NCBI RefSeq assembly: GCF_016820655.1
Contig: NZ_WSFT01000019.1
Span: 1-64,000, forward strand
Direction: 5' to 3'
DNA: 64,000 nt
Source of the DNA: Anaeromonas frigoriresistens
Lineage (GTDB): Bacteria > Bacillota > Clostridia > Tissierellales > SIT17
Below are positions 43,299 to 51,396 of this stretch, one piece after another. Positions within the stretch are counted from its first letter, which is position 1. Every line of letters begins with the position of its first letter. The translations under genes were made by a program, and so were the position numbers. A model generated the notes under the pieces. The model was not told where the DNA came from. It saw only the letters and a program-made list of their open reading frames with translations, and did not search any database.

Positions 43299-44675
43299 CT
43301 ATTTATTTTTCTTGTTAAAAACCCAACCCTGTTTATTTATTTGTCTAGCTCTAGCTATTGACAAATCTCCCTCTTTTACTTCATGGGTAATCGTTGATCC
43401 AGCTGCTATATATCCACTATCCCTAACCTCTACTGGTGCTACTAGGTTAGAATTACTTCCAATAAAAGCATTGTTTCCTACAGTTGTTCTATACTTCTTC
43501 TCTCCATCATAGTTAACAAATACTACTCCACAGCCTATATTAACATTCTCTCCTATATCAGCATCACCAATATACGCTAAATGAGAAGCCTTTGAATTAT
43601 CTCCTACTGTGGAATTTTTAACCTCAACAAAATCTCCTATTTTAACAGAGTTGCCAATAATACTTTTAGGTCTTAAATATGCATAGGGACCTATTTTAGT
43701 ATCTTTCCCTACTTTACTTTCTGTTAATGTAGAAGATTTTATGGAAACTCTATCTCCTATGGTACTATCTGTAATATTGCTATCACCTTCAATAATACAA
43801 TTTTTACCAATTTCAGTATTGCCTTTTATAATAGCTCCAGGGTATATTATAGTGTCTCTTCCTATTTTAACACCCTTTTCAATATAAGTATTATCTGGAT
43901 TTATAAATGTAACTCCCTGAAGCATATGATAGTTATTTATTCTACTTCTCATTATTTTTTCAGCTTCAGCTAATTGTACCTTTGAATTGACTCCAGATAT
44001 TTCTAAATTATTTTTAAGGATGTAGCCTCCTACTTTATATCCTTTATTACTTAAGATTTCTATTGCGTCAGTTACATAATACTCATTTTGAGAATTATCA
44101 TTAGTTAAATTTTCTAATGCTTCTTTTAAAGCTTTCCCTTTAAACAGAAACATTCCAGAATTAATCTCTTTAATTTTTAATTCCTCTTCCGAAGCATCTT
44201 TATGTTCTACTATACCTATTATATCTCCTGCTTCATTTCTTTTTATTCTTCCATATCCAGTAGAATCTTCAAACTCTGCTGTTAGAACTACTCCATCTAG
44301 ATTATTCTTCGTACCATATTCTACTAATTCTTTTAAAGTATTTCCTTCTATTAAAGGAGTGTCCCCAGTTAATATTAGTACTTGATCTTTATCAGATATA
44401 TAGTCCTTCGCCTGCATTACTGCATATCCAGTGCCATAGGGAACATCATCTCCTATAGGTTGAGATACATACTCCACATCATCAGCCTTTACTGAATCAA
44501 TCACCTTTTCTTTCCCATGTCCTACAATTAAAATATTCTTTTCACAAGAAGCTGTTCTCGCTGCATCTATAACATGATTAACCATAGATTTACCACACAC
44601 TTCATGAGCTGCCTTTGGTATGTTGGATTTCATCCTGGACCCTTCGCCAGCTGCTAATATAACAGAAAGTATCAT
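43299..44675 (-). CDS. glmU: Bifunctional UDP-GlcNAc pyrophosphorylase / GlcN-1-P acetyltransferase
   Basis: GlmU makes UDP-GlcNAc for wall synthesis. The N-terminal uridylyltransferase half starts with LAAGEGSRMKS and continues with GTGYAV and GDTPLI. The C-terminal half is a left-handed beta-helix of hexapeptide repeats (IGKNCIIEGDSNITDS and on) with HLAYIGDADIG for the acetyl-transfer site. 458 residues is the normal length. The ATG has AGAGGTG upstream. The upstream gap carries inverted repeats. Confidence 0.98.
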   Translation of the reverse strand: MILSVILAAGEGSRMKSNIPKAAHEVCGKSMVNHVIDAARTASCEKNILIVGHGKEKVIDSVKADDVEYVSQPIGDDVPYGTGYAVMQAKDYISDKDQVLILTGDTPLIEGNTLKELVEYGTKNNLDGVVLTAEFEDSTGYGRIKRNEAGDIIGIVEHKDASEEELKIKEINSGMFLFKGKALKEALENLTNDNSQNEYYVTDAIEILSNKGYKVGGYILKNNLEISGVNSKVQLAEAEKIMRSRINNYHMLQGVTFINPDNTYIEKGVKIGRDTIIYPGAIIKGNTEIGKNCIIEGDSNITDSTIGDRVSIKSSTLTESKVGKDTKIGPYAYLRPKSIIGNSVKIGDFVEVKNSTVGDNSKASHLAYIGDADIGENVNIGCGVVFVNYDGEKKYRTTVGNNAFIGSNSNLVAPVEVRDSGYIAAGSTITHEVKEGDLSIARARQINKQGWVFNKKNK

Positions 44676-44719
44676 TTAAACACCTCTACTTAAATTATTT
44701 AAATTTGAATGTATACAAT

Positions 44720-44755
44720 ATTACAGATATTATTTCCATATATAATATCTGTAAT
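44720..44755. repeat. 13-bp inverted repeat in the glmU leader
   Basis: ATTACAGATATTA (44720-44732) and TAATATCTGTAAT (44743-44755) are perfect arms around a 10-nt spacer, 45 bp before the glmU start. No U-tract follows on either strand. It may be an operator or an RNA hairpin. Confidence 0.6.
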
Positions 44756-44824
44756 CCTTTATTAATTTAGTTAACATTTCGTTATAATTAGAGTCTACTA
44801 TTTTCTACTTATTTTTTCTTTTAT

Positions 44825-44833
44825 ATTATAACA
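44825..44833 (-). promoter_or_regulatory. Possible extended -10 promoter of glmU
   Basis: The minus strand reads TGTTATAAT, an extended -10 with perfect TATAAT but no good -35. It is the best candidate in the gap 44676-44985 for a separate start of glmU after the spoVG terminator. Confidence 0.35.
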
Positions 44834-44866
44834 GAAAGATATATGATTTTATAGGGTTATAAGTAT

Positions 44867-44930
44867 TATTACATATTATTTTTATATATTTATAACCTTA
44901 ATGATAATTATATAAAAATAATATGTAATA
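44867..44930. repeat. 22-bp perfect A+T inverted repeat
   Basis: Arms at 44867-44888 and 44909-44930 are perfect 22-bp inverted copies (one begins TATTACATATTATTTTT) around a 20-nt spacer. They abut the spoVG terminator. Only two G/C pairs lie in the arms, so a cruciform or a long A/U hairpin is possible. Confidence 0.7.
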
Positions 44931-44931
44931 A

Positions 44932-44963
44932 AAAATACCCCTGATTTAACTCAAAGGTATTTT
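44932..44963 (-). terminator. spoVG terminator
   Basis: AAAATACC pairs with GGTATTTT, with TGA/TCA inside the loop, followed on the minus strand by TTATTACAT. It lies just after the spoVG stop. Confidence 0.75.
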
Positions 44964-44985
44964 GGTGGTATTCTAGAGAAAGAAT

Positions 44986-45264
44986 CTATGCAAGTTCCTC
45001 TGCTTCCATTTGCAATTGGTTTTCATATTCCGCAAAAACTGCATCTTGAATTTTAGACCTAGTATCTGAATTAATAGGATGAGCAATATCTCTAAACTCA
45101 CCATCAGCCATTTTACGGCTAGGCATAGCTATAAAAAGACCATTTAATCCTTCTATTATTTTTATATCATGAACTACAAACTCATTATCAAAAGTAACAG
45201 ATACTATAGCTTTCATCTTTCCTTCCTCATTAATCTTTCTAACTCTTACGTCAGTTACATTCAT
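44986..45264 (-). CDS. spoVG: SpoVG, small nucleic-acid-binding regulator
   Basis: SpoVG is a conserved 92-residue DNA/RNA-binding regulator affecting sporulation, septation and virulence genes in various Firmicutes. The sequence shows the family pattern [44 protein letters not shown] and [16 protein letters not shown]. The ATG at 45264 has AAGGTGGTGA upstream; a longer frame would overlap the promoter leader. The sigma-H-type promoter upstream matches its control in Bacillus. Confidence 0.97.
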   Translation of the reverse strand: MNVTDVRVRKINEEGKMKAIVSVTFDNEFVVHDIKIIEGLNGLFIAMPSRKMADGEFRDIAHPINSDTRSKIQDAVFAEYENQLQMEAEELA

Positions 45265-45320
45265 GCTCTCACCACCTTCCCCCAACACAATCGATGATAT
45301 TCAAAACTATTCTATAGGTA

Positions 45321-45347
45321 ATATTCTCTATATATTTATGAATTCCT
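45321..45347 (-). promoter_or_regulatory. Sigma-H promoter of spoVG
   Basis: The minus strand reads AGGAATT (45341-45347), 14 bp, GAATAT (45321-45326). As I recall it, Bacillus spoVG has AGGATTT, 14 bp, GAATTG, so elements and spacing coincide. This suggests early stationary or sporulation induction through sigma-H. Confidence 0.7.
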
Positions 45348-45396
45348 TCTTTTTTGATAAACTTTTATTAAGTTTTTTTAACACTTATTAAAAATC

Positions 45397-46215
45397 CTAA
45401 AAGATATCATTGTTAGGGGTAAGTCTTATTTCATTATTTAAATCGTTTATACTTTCTAAGTTAAGAAGGGCAGTATATTCTTTTATTAATTTTTCTTTTG
45501 GCTCAGGTGTAGATATCAAAACACCAGTACCTACAACTTCTGCATTAAATTCATTCATCATATCTTTTATACCTCTTGCTGTTCCCCCAGCTTTCATAAA
45601 ATCATCAATAATTAAAACCTTTGAATTCTCTTTAAGAGCTTTTCTAGATAATGACATGGTTTGAATTTTCCTTGTAGATCCTGTAACATAATTTATACTT
45701 ACTGTAGGACCTTCTGTAACTTTTAAGTTTCTTCTTATTATTACTAATGGAACATTTAATACCTTCGCTGTCATCATTGCTAATGGTATACCCTTAGTCT
45801 CTACTGTAACCACATAATCAATATTTTCATCCCAATATTTAGTAGCAAATATTCTTCCGATTCTATAGGAAACATTTGGAGAATAGAGTAAATCTGTCAT
45901 ATACATAAATCCTCCAGTAATAATTCTATCGTTATCACGAAGCTTTAAGCTGATATCATTTAAAAACTTTTCTGCTTCTTCTTTTGATATAGTAGGAATA
46001 AATTTAACTCCTCCACTTGCTCCTGAAATTGTTATTATCTTTCCTAATTTTAGATCTTGGACTAATTCTTTAACTATCATAATATCTTCACTTATACTAG
46101 ATTTAGCAGTACCAAACATCTCTGTAAAATAATTATAAGTAAATACATGGTTTGTTTTTTCAGTTAATATGTTCATTATAGCCGCTACTCTTTCTTTTCT
46201 ATTAAATTTCTTCAC
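45397..46215 (-). CDS. purR: PurR-type purine operon repressor
   Basis: The 272-residue protein is the Bacillus-type PurR: an N-terminal winged helix (FNRKERVAAIMNILTE, about residues 4-70) fused to a phosphoribosyltransferase-like domain with the PRPP loop VLIIDDFMKAGGTARG. PRPP relieves its repression of purine genes. The GTG at 46215 has GGAGGG six bases upstream, and the protein then starts as PurR proteins do. It is divergent from murC and upstream of spoVG. I found no PurBox (CCGAAC) in the window. Confidence 0.94.
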   Translation of the reverse strand: MKKFNRKERVAAIMNILTEKTNHVFTYNYFTEMFGTAKSSISEDIMIVKELVQDLKLGKIITISGASGGVKFIPTISKEEAEKFLNDISLKLRDNDRIITGGFMYMTDLLYSPNVSYRIGRIFATKYWDENIDYVVTVETKGIPLAMMTAKVLNVPLVIIRRNLKVTEGPTVSINYVTGSTRKIQTMSLSRKALKENSKVLIIDDFMKAGGTARGIKDMMNEFNAEVVGTGVLISTPEPKEKLIKEYTALLNLESINDLNNEIRLTPNNDIF

Positions 46216-46313
46216 TAATTTCCCTCCTAATACGAATGATACCTTTATTACATACCATTTTATTCGTTTTTTTATCATTTATCAACAATAATCTATTTTT
46301 CATTTTATATCCC

Positions 46314-46352
46314 CTAAGATTATGGTATAATCATCACAGTGACTAATCTTAG
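46314..46352. repeat. 9-bp dyad around a -10-like TATAAT between purR and murC
   Basis: CTAAGATTA (46314-46322) and TAATCTTAG (46344-46352) form perfect arms with 21 nt between them. A plus-strand TATAAT lies at 46326-46331 within the spacer. The arrangement looks like an operator over a promoter, but no clear -35 is present and the protein is unknown. Confidence 0.5.
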
Positions 46353-46503
46353 TAACATTGTGTTAGTAGTACTAATTTAAAGTGTATATATAAGTAAAGA
46401 TTATAATTACCTTTATAGTCATGTTAAATATCTTTTATGAATAAAATAATTAATGAATAATTTGGAAATAATATGAATTATATAAGTCAGGGAGGAAACA
46501 ACC

Positions 46504-47892
46504 ATGTTAAATTTTAATATTGATAAATCAGAATATAAAAATGTTCACTTTATTGGAATAGGCGGAATTAGTATGAGCGGATTAGCTGAAATTTTACTGA
46601 ATAAAGGCTATAAGGTAACAGGCTCTGATATGAACGACTCCAAACTAATACATAAACTGAATAAAAAAGGAGCTAATATACGTATAGGTCATGAGGCTCA
46701 AAATGTTATAGGATCAGACTTAGTAGTATATACTTCAGCTATAAATGAAAATAACCCCGAGTATAAATATGCAATTGATAATAATGTACCATTAATGGAT
46801 AGAGCTACATTTCTAGGGGAGTTAATGAAAGCTTATAAGGACTCTATAGCTGTAGCTGGAACCCATGGAAAAACAACCACTACAGGAATGATAGCATCTA
46901 TACTAAATCATTCCGAGTTAAATTCCACTATACTTTTAGGCGGAGAATTAGATAGTATTGGGGGTAATGTGAAGATTGGTGGTACTGAACTATTATTAAC
47001 AGAAGCCTGTGAATATAGAGGGAATTTTTTGAAATTCTACCCTACTATTGGTATAATCCTAAATATTGATGAAGACCATTTAGATTTTTTCAATGGAATC
47101 GATGATATAAAAGATACTTTTAAGAAATTCATCGATATAATACCTGATTCTGGTTATGTAATAGTGAATGGAGAAGACGAAAATATTAACTCTCTAATAG
47201 AAAAAAATAAAAAGAACTTCATAACATTTGGTCTTGCTAACTCTAATAATTATTATGCTAATAATATTGAATATACGGATAAAGGATATCCTTCTTACGA
47301 CTTATATATCAATGAAGATTATATAGACAGAATTAACCTTAATGTAGTAGGAAAACATAATATATATAATTCACTATCAGCTATAGCTTCTTCAAATATC
47401 GCCGGAGTAAAAATAGAAAGTATAAAATCTGGTTTAGAAATATATAAGGGTACTCATAGAAGATTTGAAGATAAAGGTATAATTAAGGGGATACAAGTAG
47501 TAGATGATTATGCCCATCATCCTACTGAAATAAAAGCAACTTTAGAGTCAGTAGGAAAAAAATATAATAAAGTATGGTGCATTTTTCAACCCCATACATA
47601 CACTAGAACAAAATCATTACTAAAAGAATTTAGCCAGTCCTTTACCGGAGCTGACGAGGTAATAGTTACAGACATTTATGCAGCTAGAGAAAAGGATACA
47701 GGTCTAGTTCATTCAAAGGATTTAGTTACAGAGATTGCAAATAATAATATTAATAGCAAATATATTAAAACTTTTGAAGAAGTAATAGATTATCTAGAAA
47801 AAAATGTGGATAAAGGTGATATCCTTATCACAATGGGTGCTGGTGATGTGTATAAAATTGGGGATATGTTTAAAGAAAAATTTATTTTATAA
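46504..47892 (+). CDS. murC: UDP-N-acetylmuramate-L-alanine ligase
   Basis: MurC adds L-alanine to UDP-MurNAc, the first peptide step of peptidoglycan. The 462 residues begin HFIGIGGISMSGLAEIL (UDP-substrate loop), with ATP loop GTHGKTTTTGM (about residues 120-130), EACEYRGNFL, DEDHLDFF, and DDYAHHPTEI plus FQPHTYTRT in the C-terminal domain. GGGAGG precedes the ATG. It is one of two plus-strand genes and is monocistronic, ending at a terminator shared with the LCP gene. Confidence 0.98.
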   Translation: MLNFNIDKSEYKNVHFIGIGGISMSGLAEILLNKGYKVTGSDMNDSKLIHKLNKKGANIRIGHEAQNVIGSDLVVYTSAINENNPEYKYAIDNNVPLMDRATFLGELMKAYKDSIAVAGTHGKTTTTGMIASILNHSELNSTILLGGELDSIGGNVKIGGTELLLTEACEYRGNFLKFYPTIGIILNIDEDHLDFFNGIDDIKDTFKKFIDIIPDSGYVIVNGEDENINSLIEKNKKNFITFGLANSNNYYANNIEYTDKGYPSYDLYINEDYIDRINLNVVGKHNIYNSLSAIASSNIAGVKIESIKSGLEIYKGTHRRFEDKGIIKGIQVVDDYAHHPTEIKATLESVGKKYNKVWCIFQPHTYTRTKSLLKEFSQSFTGADEVIVTDIYAAREKDTGLVHSKDLVTEIANNNINSKYIKTFEEVIDYLEKNVDKGDILITMGAGDVYKIGDMFKEKFIL

Positions 47893-47966
47893 AAAGTTAT
47901 AAAAATAGGTTTAAAAATTTTTGATTTGGTTATAAATATACTATACCTTAGTCCCCACTCCCCCAT

Positions 47967-47999
47967 AAAAAAGGACTTCCAATTTGGGAGCCTTTTTTT
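47967..47999. terminator. Bidirectional terminator between murC and the LCP gene
   Basis: AAAAAAGG.CTTCC pairs with GGGAG.CCTTTTTT. A T-run follows on the plus strand and an A-run precedes it, so it can serve both converging genes. Confidence 0.8.
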
Positions 48000-48007
48000 A
48001 ATTTATA

Positions 48008-49006
48008 TTATTCATTTTTATTTTCTTCCAACTCACTTACTCCATATATTTCTTCCATAAGTTCCCTAGTCTTTTCTGAATCATGAGAAAAATAAGATAG
48101 GGTCCAGCCATCAAATGTCATTGATTCTGCTTCACCTGGAAGTACATGGGTATTTACATCTTCCATATTCATCCCTATTGCCTTTGTAGCATTAGAAGTT
48201 ATCTGGAACACACTCATATCTGTTTTTACCTCTTTTGCAGCAGTTAATGCCACCTTTGGCAAATTAAATCCTAAAGCTTTTTTAAGGGCTGCTTTTATAA
48301 ATTTCTGCTGAGCTTGAACTCTTCCTATATCTCCATTAGAATAACCTTTTCTAAACCTTAAAAAACCTACAGATTCTGATCCATCTAATACTTGGGTTCC
48401 TTTTTTAAGAACTCTCATTTCTTTTCTTCCATCTGAATGGAAATACTCATATTTCATATTTTGAGGTACATCCATTTCCACTCCACCTAAAGAGTCTACT
48501 ATATTTTCAACTCCATCATATGATATGGTAGCATAATGATCTATAGGAACTCCTAATATTTCTTGAATAGCATCCATTGTTTTCTCAGCAGCTACATTAT
48601 GTCCCTCTTTTAAGCTCCTAATATAAACTGCATTAAGTTTCCTATGATCTGCCGAATTATACCCTTCATCATGATAGTATGTATCCCTAGGTACAGATAT
48701 CATATCTACACTTTTAGTATTTGGATCAAAACTTGCAAATACCAGAGTATCACTTCTTCCTTCCTTCTCTACTCCAATTAATAATACATTTACTCTATCA
48801 CTATTTGCTATCGCTTTTTCAAAGGGTGGTAATTTTTCTATTTCTTCTTCTGATAGATTTTTCATTGGATGTTCATCTCTTCCATCATCAGCTTCTGCAG
48901 TTGGATCAAATACTTTAAAATAAGTATACAATCCTGCACCTATCATCAATGAAAAACATAGAAAAGCAATTGAAAAAACTTTTAAAAAATATTTCATATT
49001 TATCAT
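48008..49006 (-). CDS. LytR-CpsA-Psr family wall-polymer ligase
   Basis: LCP proteins transfer lipid-linked glycopolymers such as teichoic acids to peptidoglycan. The 332 residues have a short cytoplasmic end, one transmembrane helix (about 7-27) and an extracellular LCP domain with VNVLLIGVE, SDTLVFASFDP, MISVPRDTYY, KLNAVY and FLRFRKGYSNGDIGR. The ATG at 49006 is chosen with AAGGAG close upstream; one nine bases downstream is equally possible. It follows the hydrolase gene, across a terminator. Confidence 0.93.
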   Translation of the reverse strand: MINMKYFLKVFSIAFLCFSLMIGAGLYTYFKVFDPTAEADDGRDEHPMKNLSEEEIEKLPPFEKAIANSDRVNVLLIGVEKEGRSDTLVFASFDPNTKSVDMISVPRDTYYHDEGYNSADHRKLNAVYIRSLKEGHNVAAEKTMDAIQEILGVPIDHYATISYDGVENIVDSLGGVEMDVPQNMKYEYFHSDGRKEMRVLKKGTQVLDGSESVGFLRFRKGYSNGDIGRVQAQQKFIKAALKKALGFNLPKVALTAAKEVKTDMSVFQITSNATKAIGMNMEDVNTHVLPGEAESMTFDGWTLSYFSHDSEKTRELMEEIYGVSELEENKNE

Positions 49007-49191
49007 CTTCTCCTTAATATCAAACATATAAAATAAAATTTCCATATACCAGTTTTCTTCCAATATCAATTTAGTCATCATAAAATATATTTAAATTATA
49101 CCATATATATGAAAATATAATATTAAAATATAAATACATTTTTTATTACAAGATAAAATTATATCATTTTTATTTTAATCAATCAAACAAT

Positions 49192-49233
49192 AAAAATAAG
49201 TTAGATGTCTTTAAAGACATCTAACTTATTTTT
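49192..49233 (-). terminator. Hydrolase gene terminator
   Basis: A perfect 19-bp stem (AAAAATAAGTTAGATGTCT and its complement, 4-nt loop) overlaps the last codons of the hydrolase gene. The minus strand ends in ATTTTTATTG. Confidence 0.88.
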
Positions 49234-50039
49234 ATTTCTTTATTATATACCTTAATAAATCCCAATACTAGAGCTAGGAATTCATATGGTTTTTCATACA
49301 TTGAAGCATGACCTGCTTCTTTTATAACTGCAAATCGTGAATCTTTTATCTTATCATGAATTTTCTGTTGATATTTAATTGGCGTAATAATATCCTCTTC
49401 TGATCCAATTATTAAAGTGGGAACTTTTATATTTTCCAATTCTTCTGTTACGTTTAAATCTTCTGCACTTAATGTAAGTCGTATAAATCCTTCATACCAT
49501 TCTTTCGTGAAAGCTTGTCTAAATAACTCTTCTCTTTTTCTTAACCACTCTATATTTTCTTCATAAAATTCTGTAGAATATATAACAGGAATAGTAGTTT
49601 TAAAGAAGTTTGATCCATTACAAGTTTTAGCAGCATTTATCCATGACTTTCCAATATCTTTTAAGTTGTGATTTGTATAGCTAGTGGTATTAGCTAATGT
49701 CAAAGAATTTAATCGTTCTTGATATTTTAATGAAAATTTCATAGCTACTTCTCCACCATAGGATATACCAACCATATGAACCTTATTAATATCTAAATAA
49801 TCTAATAATCCTACTAATGTTTCTACATGAATATCTTGATTATAATCTATATGTGATTTATCTGACTGCCCTTGATCAATAAAATCTAATAATATTAACT
49901 TGTTGTTTTCTGCTAATACATCTACAAAACCTTGCCAACTAGTCGTACTCATCATTATTCCATTTAAAATAATTAAGGGTTCTCCCTCTCCATGAACTTC
50001 GTAATATATATTTTTATCATTAATTAATATTTTAGCCAA
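49221..50039 (-). CDS. Alpha/beta-fold hydrolase
   Basis: The 272-residue alpha/beta hydrolase has nucleophile elbow GISYGGE (about residues 95-101), the acidic residue in GSEEDIITP and histidine in EAGHASMYE, a complete Ser-Asp-His triad. The oxyanion region is LNGIMMSTTSW. No signal peptide is present. The substrate is unknown: carboxylester, carbon-carbon-bond or acyl-CoA-derived substrates are all possible. It is the last gene of the sigma-54 transcript with the FabH-like enzyme and CoA-transferase, 12 bp behind the latter, which suggests a step in the same acyl-CoA pathway. Confidence 0.85.
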   Translation of the reverse strand: MAKILINDKNIYYEVHGEGEPLIILNGIMMSTTSWQGFVDVLAENNKLILLDFIDQGQSDKSHIDYNQDIHVETLVGLLDYLDINKVHMVGISYGGEVAMKFSLKYQERLNSLTLANTTSYTNHNLKDIGKSWINAAKTCNGSNFFKTTIPVIYSTEFYEENIEWLRKREELFRQAFTKEWYEGFIRLTLSAEDLNVTEELENIKVPTLIIGSEEDIITPIKYQQKIHDKIKDSRFAVIKEAGHASMYEKPYEFLALVLGFIKVYNKEIKIS

Positions 50040-50051
50040 TGTACTACCTCC

Positions 50052-51371
50052 TTACCAGATCATAAGTTCCTTTGCTTGTTGTTTAAGCTCTTCTCTAAAA
50101 TCAGGGTGAGCTATATTTATTAACCTTTCTACTCTTTCTAAAACATTAGTACCTCTTAGGCTAGCTACTCCATACTCTGTTACTACATAATCCACATCAT
50201 TTCTAGATAAGGATACTATAGAACCTTGATCTAATCGTGGTACAATTTTAGATATTCTCTTTCTTTCATCTCCATTACCGACTCTTATATTGGCAGTAGA
50301 ATATAAAGCTATTATTGATTTCCCTTCATCAGAATTTTGAGCTCCAATAGCAGTATCAGCTTGCCCTCCTGTGCCACTAAATTGCCTATGACCTATTGCT
50401 TCCGATGCACATTGTCCAGTCAAGTCAATCTGTAATGTGGTATTTATTGATACCATTTTATAGTTTTGTCCAATTATGTAGGGATCATTAACCCATTTTC
50501 CTCTCATTATCATTACAGCAGGATTATCATCAATAAAATCATACAATTTTTTACTTCCCAATGCAAAAGTAGCTACCATTTTGCCAGGCATTAATGTCTT
50601 ATTTCTTCCAGTTATAACTCCAGCATTATATAAGTCAACCATACCATCAGTAAACATCTCAGTATGAATACCTAGATCCTGTTTATCTACCAACTCAGCA
50701 GCAACAGCATTTGGAATGCCTCCAATCCCTAACTGTATTGTGGAGCCATCTTCTACTAAATCAGCGATATATTTACCTATCTTTCTATCTTTATCACTAG
50801 ATAATGCTATAGGAAGCTCTGTCACATCATAATCCACTTCCACAAAGTAATCTACTTCATCTATATGTATAATTGTATCACCAAAAGTTCTTGGCATATT
50901 TGGATTTATTTCTAATATTACTATATTAGCATTTTCTATCATTTCTCTTTCATATGTAGCGCTTAGAGATAAGGATATATATCCATGTTTATCTACTGAA
51001 GAACAAGTCCCCATATATATATCAGGCTTTCTATGATCAAGTCTTTTAACTGCAGATAAATGTAGATGATTTGGAATAAAAGATACATTACCATTTTTAT
51101 GTGCTTTTCTTATGGGAGGACTATAGAACCATCCATCCATATGAAAATGTCCTTTATTAGTTGGATCTACAAAGTAATCATAGGCTCCCATAGGTAAACA
51201 TGTAGCCACATTAACCCCTTCTACCCTGTCCCTAATCGTATGTAGCTTCTCTAAAATTCTTTTAGGTTCTGCTGCAGCGAGTCCCGATACTATATTTTGA
51301 TTTGATTTAACTTTTTCTAATGCTTCATCTACAGTAATAACTTTTTTTCTATATACTCCATTTATGTTCAT
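50052..51371 (-). CDS. Acetyl-CoA hydrolase/transferase-family CoA-transferase (Cat2-like)
   Basis: The 439-residue CoA-transferase has the catalytic glutamate Glu238 in IHTEMFTDGMVDL, GIGGIPNAV, and the C-terminal block GQCASEAIGHRQFSGTGGQAD. This pattern belongs to the 4-hydroxybutyrate/butyryl-CoA:acetate CoA-transferase branch, distinct from the Cat1-type protein encoded at 15-16.5 kb. The exact acid is unknown. It lies 25 bp after the FabH-like gene and 12 bp before the hydrolase, all downstream of a sigma-54 promoter. Confidence 0.88.
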   Translation of the reverse strand: MNINGVYRKKVITVDEALEKVKSNQNIVSGLAAAEPKRILEKLHTIRDRVEGVNVATCLPMGAYDYFVDPTNKGHFHMDGWFYSPPIRKAHKNGNVSFIPNHLHLSAVKRLDHRKPDIYMGTCSSVDKHGYISLSLSATYEREMIENANIVILEINPNMPRTFGDTIIHIDEVDYFVEVDYDVTELPIALSSDKDRKIGKYIADLVEDGSTIQLGIGGIPNAVAAELVDKQDLGIHTEMFTDGMVDLYNAGVITGRNKTLMPGKMVATFALGSKKLYDFIDDNPAVMIMRGKWVNDPYIIGQNYKMVSINTTLQIDLTGQCASEAIGHRQFSGTGGQADTAIGAQNSDEGKSIIALYSTANIRVGNGDERKRISKIVPRLDQGSIVSLSRNDVDYVVTEYGVASLRGTNVLERVERLINIAHPDFREELKQQAKELMIW

Positions 51372-51396
51372 ATTATAATCCTCCTTTTATGCTTAA

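Noticed and set aside
46216-46503. PurBox for PurR autoregulation
   Set aside because: No CCGAAC/GTTCGG half-sites are present in the purR-murC gap.
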